NCBI GenBank assembly: GCA_024277515.1 | Contig: JAJRVB010000230.1 | Coordinates: forward strand, 1 to 7,757 | Source: Nitrospirota bacterium | GTDB lineage: Bacteria; Nitrospirota; Thermodesulfovibrionia; UBA6902 | Direction of reading: 5' to 3' | DNA: 7,757 nucleotides | Shown here: positions 6,357 to 7,757 of the stretch, one piece after another | Position numbering within the stretch: the first letter of the stretch is position 1 | How the letters are laid out: each line of letters begins with the position of its first letter | The notes under the pieces: model-generated | What the model was told of the DNA's origin: nothing | The model's database searches: none | What the model saw: the letters and a program-made list of their open reading frames with translations, nothing else | Made by a program: the position numbers and the translations under genes

Positions 6357-6437
6357 TTACTTTCCATCTTTCAACAACAGGGATTAATAGTAGACATTCA
6401 GCTAATTAAGATTCCCGCTCATACATTATCATGGAAG
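6357..6437 (-). promoter_or_regulatory. short leader between the methylase start and the IS element
   Basis: About 80 bp of AT-rich DNA that must hold, or be joined to, the methylase promoter. On the minus strand GATGGAAAG gives a modest Shine-Dalgarno before the TTG start. TACTAT at about 6388-6393 is a possible -10 box, but no good -35 box lies at the right distance. GATAAT at 6425-6430, next to the IS end, is another weak -10 candidate. The IS genes point this way and no terminator is seen after orfB, so read-through from the element may supply transcripts. Confidence 0.35.
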
Positions 6438-6457
6438 TGCACCCCAAAAGTTGGACA
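6438..6457 (+). repeat. IS3-family terminal inverted repeat, orfB-side end
   Basis: TGCACCCCAAAAGTTGGACA pairs with the repeat at 7733-7752 (16 of 20 positions). A further 10-bp subterminal block, TGACCTCCGG at 6462-6471, is matched in inverted orientation at 7705-7714 near the other end, so it is a likely second transposase-binding block. Confidence 0.8.
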
Positions 6458-6480
6458 GTTCTGACCTCCGGTTCTTGTGA

Positions 6481-7374
6481 TTATTTATCCTGATTCAGGC
6501 TCTTCGCATAGACAAGGGGAACCTGATTTCCGAGTGTCGAATGCCTCCTTTCCCGGTTGTAGTAGTGAATCCTTTTTCCGACTATTTCGCGTAGTTCTTC
6601 CATGGTTTGCGCATCCTGAAAGAAGGAGCGATTCTCAGTCTTGAACCTGCCGAAGAACGACTCCATCTCCGGATTGTCGCCAGGCCCATTCAGGGCATAC
6701 GAGACCCGGCACCTGTCCGCACGGAGAAGCTTATCCAGCCAGCGGTAACTTGTGAAGACCGAATCGCGGTCGTGGTGGACGATCAGACCTTCCAGTGGGT
6801 ATCCGAGTGACGCGAGTGCGGCTTTCGCCTTACCCCAGGCGTCGAGAGCCAGAGCCGTCGTCGTCCGCTCGCCAAGCGCCCAGCCCAGCACGACCTTGGT
6901 GAGATGATCAAGCAGCGGGATAAGCTGCGCCTTGCCGCCGGCGTAGACGATTTCGCTGAAATCAGTGTAGCAGACCTCGAAGGGACCCATGCCGGTAAGC
7001 CCGGCCACCAGGTTTGCCCGAGAGCCGATCTCCTCAATCGCCTGGCGAACGGCGCTGGGCTTAGGCGGAGTGATGGTGCGAAGCAGCGGCAGCCCCCAGA
7101 GCCCGTGAAGGCGCTGGACGACCTTTTTGTTCACTGTCTGTCCGTAGGCCTCCCTCAGCTCGGTGGTGGTACGCCGGTAGCCGTACTCGGGGTGTTTGCG
7201 GGCGATCTCTTCCAGGGTCTTTCTGAGACGAGAGTGTTTCTTCTCATAGGCGCATACATGGTTTTGGTGGTAGTAGAAGGTCGAGCGCGCAAGCTCAGAG
7301 GTCTCCAGCGCCACCGGCAGACCGAAGTCGGGCAGAGCCTCTTTTACCATGGCCACCTTCTCCCGGGTGCTCAT
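6481..7374 (-). CDS. IS3-family transposase OrfB (DDE integrase core)
   Basis: A 297-residue catalytic subunit of full family length. An HTH_21-type region covers about 45-100 (HSRLRKTLEEIARKHPEYGY, then RRTTTELRE). The rve integrase core follows with CYTDFS (Asp138), VHHDRDS (Asp202) and NPEMESFFG (Glu238). Exactly 35 residues separate the second Asp from the Glu, the DD35E spacing of IS3 elements. The C-terminal YYNRERRHSTLG at 271-282 is the usual closing motif. The ATG at 7372-7374 overlaps the TGA that closes the alternative OrfA frame (ATGA), so it can be translated by coupling or as an OrfAB fusion after frameshifting. It catalyses excision and integration of the element. No internal stop or missing catalytic residue is seen, so the protein should be functional if expressed. 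Confidence 0.95.
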   Translation of the reverse strand: MSTREKVAMVKEALPDFGLPVALETSELARSTFYYHQNHVCAYEKKHSRLRKTLEEIARKHPEYGYRRTTTELREAYGQTVNKKVVQRLHGLWGLPLLRTITPPKPSAVRQAIEEIGSRANLVAGLTGMGPFEVCYTDFSEIVYAGGKAQLIPLLDHLTKVVLGWALGERTTTALALDAWGKAKAALASLGYPLEGLIVHHDRDSVFTSYRWLDKLLRADRCRVSYALNGPGDNPEMESFFGRFKTENRSFFQDAQTMEELREIVGKRIHYYNRERRHSTLGNQVPLVYAKSLNQDK

Positions 7375-7654
7375 GCGCCCCGGCCCAAGAAGTTTTTAAA
7401 AGGGCGATCTCCACTTCCTTTTTGCTCAGGAGCCTCTCCATCTCGGCGAGTTTTCGCTCCGCTTCGCTGCCGGAGCTTTCGTTTTGAAAGATCTCTGGTC
7501 CATGCTCGAGGAAGCGCTTTTTCCAGAGCCCCACCGAGTTGGGATGGACGCCGTAGGCTTTGCCGATCTGCGCCGGCGTCTTTCCGCCGGAGAGCAGTTC
7601 CAGCACTACCTGGAACTTTAGCCTGGGTGAAATCCTCCTGCCGCTTTTTGCCAT
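7295..7654 (-). CDS. IS3-family transposase OrfA (HTH), with frame change near its end
   Basis: The DNA-binding subunit. Residues 1-87 match OrfA: a basic start (MAKSGRRISPRLKFQ), an HTH through GKTPAQIGKAYGVHPNSVGLWKKRFL (24-49), and a leucine-zipper-like coiled coil, AERKLAEMERLLSKKEVEIALL (65-86). After codon 87 this frame runs on as 32 unrelated residues (TSWAGAHEHP..) antiphase with OrfB. The natural ending, NFLGRGA then TGA at 7371-7373, lies in the -1 frame and begins at the TTTTAAAAAC run. The working OrfA is therefore probably 7371-7654 through a frameshift, or the copy carries a one-A deletion. ATG 7652-7654 has a consensus AAGGAGGT eight bases upstream, which fixes the start. Confidence 0.85.
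   Translation of the reverse strand: MAKSGRRISPRLKFQVVLELLSGGKTPAQIGKAYGVHPNSVGLWKKRFLEHGPEIFQNESSGSEAERKLAEMERLLSKKEVEIALLKTSWAGAHEHPGEGGHGKRGSARLRSAGGAGDL
7394..7400 (-). other. candidate -1 frameshift site T TTA AAA in orfA
   Basis: On the minus strand, codons 85-87 of orfA read CTT TTA AAA, giving an X XXY YYZ heptamer in frame. Slipping back one base leads straight into the family-typical ending KNFLGRGA and a stop overlapping the orfB start. IS3 elements often use such sites. The alternative is a lost A: with one more A the run would be in frame and contain the canonical A AAA AAC heptamer. Confidence 0.5.
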
Positions 7655-7662
7655 TGAATGCG

Positions 7663-7697
7663 ACCTCCTTTGCTTGCGGGAATCGTATCATTCCCGC
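7663..7697 (-). promoter_or_regulatory. orfA ribosome-binding site and upstream hairpin
   Basis: AAGGAGGT (7670 to 7663 on the minus strand) is a near-perfect Shine-Dalgarno, 8 bases before the orfA ATG. Just upstream, GCGGGAAT and ATTCCCGC (7676-7683 and 7690-7697) form an 8-bp perfect stem with a 6-nt loop. In several insertion sequences a leader hairpin limits translation of transposase from outside transcripts; that role is inferred from position. Confidence 0.6.
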
Positions 7698-7732
7698 CTG
7701 TTGTCCGGAGGTCATTTTTCACAATTGTGCAG

Positions 7733-7752
7733 TGTCCAAGATTTGGGGGTCA
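7733..7752 (-). repeat. IS3-family terminal inverted repeat, orfA-side end
   Basis: Read on the minus strand this is TGACCCCCAAATCTTGGACA, partner of 6438-6457. The inner block CCGGAGGTCA at 7705-7714 is the inverted copy of the subterminal motif at 6462-6471. Confidence 0.8.
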
Positions 7753-7757
7753 TATCC

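Larger units (their letters stand above)
6438..7752 (-). mobile_element. IS3-family insertion sequence, about 1.3 kb, nearly complete
   Basis: Imperfect terminal inverted repeats starting with TG flank two overlapping transposase frames on the minus strand, orfA then orfB with a DD35E core, the classic IS3-family layout and size. The ends are TGCACCCCAAAAGTTGGACA (6438 onward) and, on the minus strand, TGACCCCCAAATCTTGGACA (from 7752), 16 of 20 identical. Similarity can be stretched outward to GGA on both sides, so the true edges might be 6433 and 7757. Because the window ends there, a target-site duplication cannot be judged; with the TG ends the visible flanks (gaag and tatc) do not match. 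The GC-rich composition differs from the cassette beside it, and insertion lies about 80 bp before the methylase gene. Confidence 0.88.

Noticed and set aside
6375..6416. Imperfect inverted repeat (GGGATTAAT and ATTAAGATTCCC) upstream of the methylase
   Set aside because: The arms match only with gaps and are AT-rich; such similarity is expected by chance in this stretch, so no operator is called.
6430..7757. Target-site duplication of the right-hand IS
   Set aside because: With TG/CA edges the flanks (gaag and tatc) do not match. If the ends are extended to GGA, the right flank lies beyond the window. It cannot be claimed.
1..7757. CRISPR array, tRNA, rRNA or riboswitch
   Set aside because: No regularly spaced direct repeats, tRNA-like cloverleaf arms or rRNA-like stretches were noticed on either strand, and almost all of the window is taken up by protein genes or IS sequence.

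Overview
The window reads as a defence-type accessory island lying between mobile-element sequences. The host cannot be named. The left-hand ATPase and the right-hand insertion sequence are visibly GC-rich with many GC-ending codons. The block from about 890 to 6430 is clearly more AT-rich, which suggests a horizontally acquired cassette in a higher-GC bacterium. The IS3-type sequences would suit many Gram-negative lineages, including delta-proteobacterial ones, but this is a weak guess.

Left edge (1-890): the 3' end of an AAA/ABC-type ATPase with a DUF3696-like tail, cut by the window edge. It is followed at once by a possible 44-residue ORF, then by a short remnant of an IS3-family element on the minus strand. 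The remnant keeps one terminal repeat and the start of orfA, and contains a perfect 17-bp inverted repeat.

Core (890-6437): a sigma70-like promoter with a palindrome over its -10 box drives three plus-strand genes joined by ATGA overlaps. They encode a MutL/MORC-like GHKL ATPase of 624 aa and two proteins of 257 and 237 aa that I cannot assign to a named family. Converging on them from the minus strand are a cytosine-5 DNA methyltransferase (524 aa, TTG start) and a Vsr-type mismatch endonuclease. The two blocks meet tail to tail and overlap by 4 bp at their stop codons. GHKL/MORC-type ATPases beside 5mC methylases and Vsr nucleases are a known context of restriction-modification-like systems. 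This version shows no helicase, Z1, AIPR or recognisable restriction nuclease gene in the window. The inferred working is that the methylase marks self DNA, Vsr repairs the T:G mismatches that 5mC deamination creates, and the three-gene ATPase module acts on unmarked or foreign DNA. The two unassigned proteins are the main novelty.

Right edge (6438-7752): an almost complete IS3-family element of about 1.3 kb with imperfect terminal repeats, orfA and orfB (DD35E), transcribed toward the methylase. It sits only about 80 bp upstream of the methylase start. orfA changes frame at a TTTTAAAAAC run, which could be a programmed frameshift or a one-base deletion.
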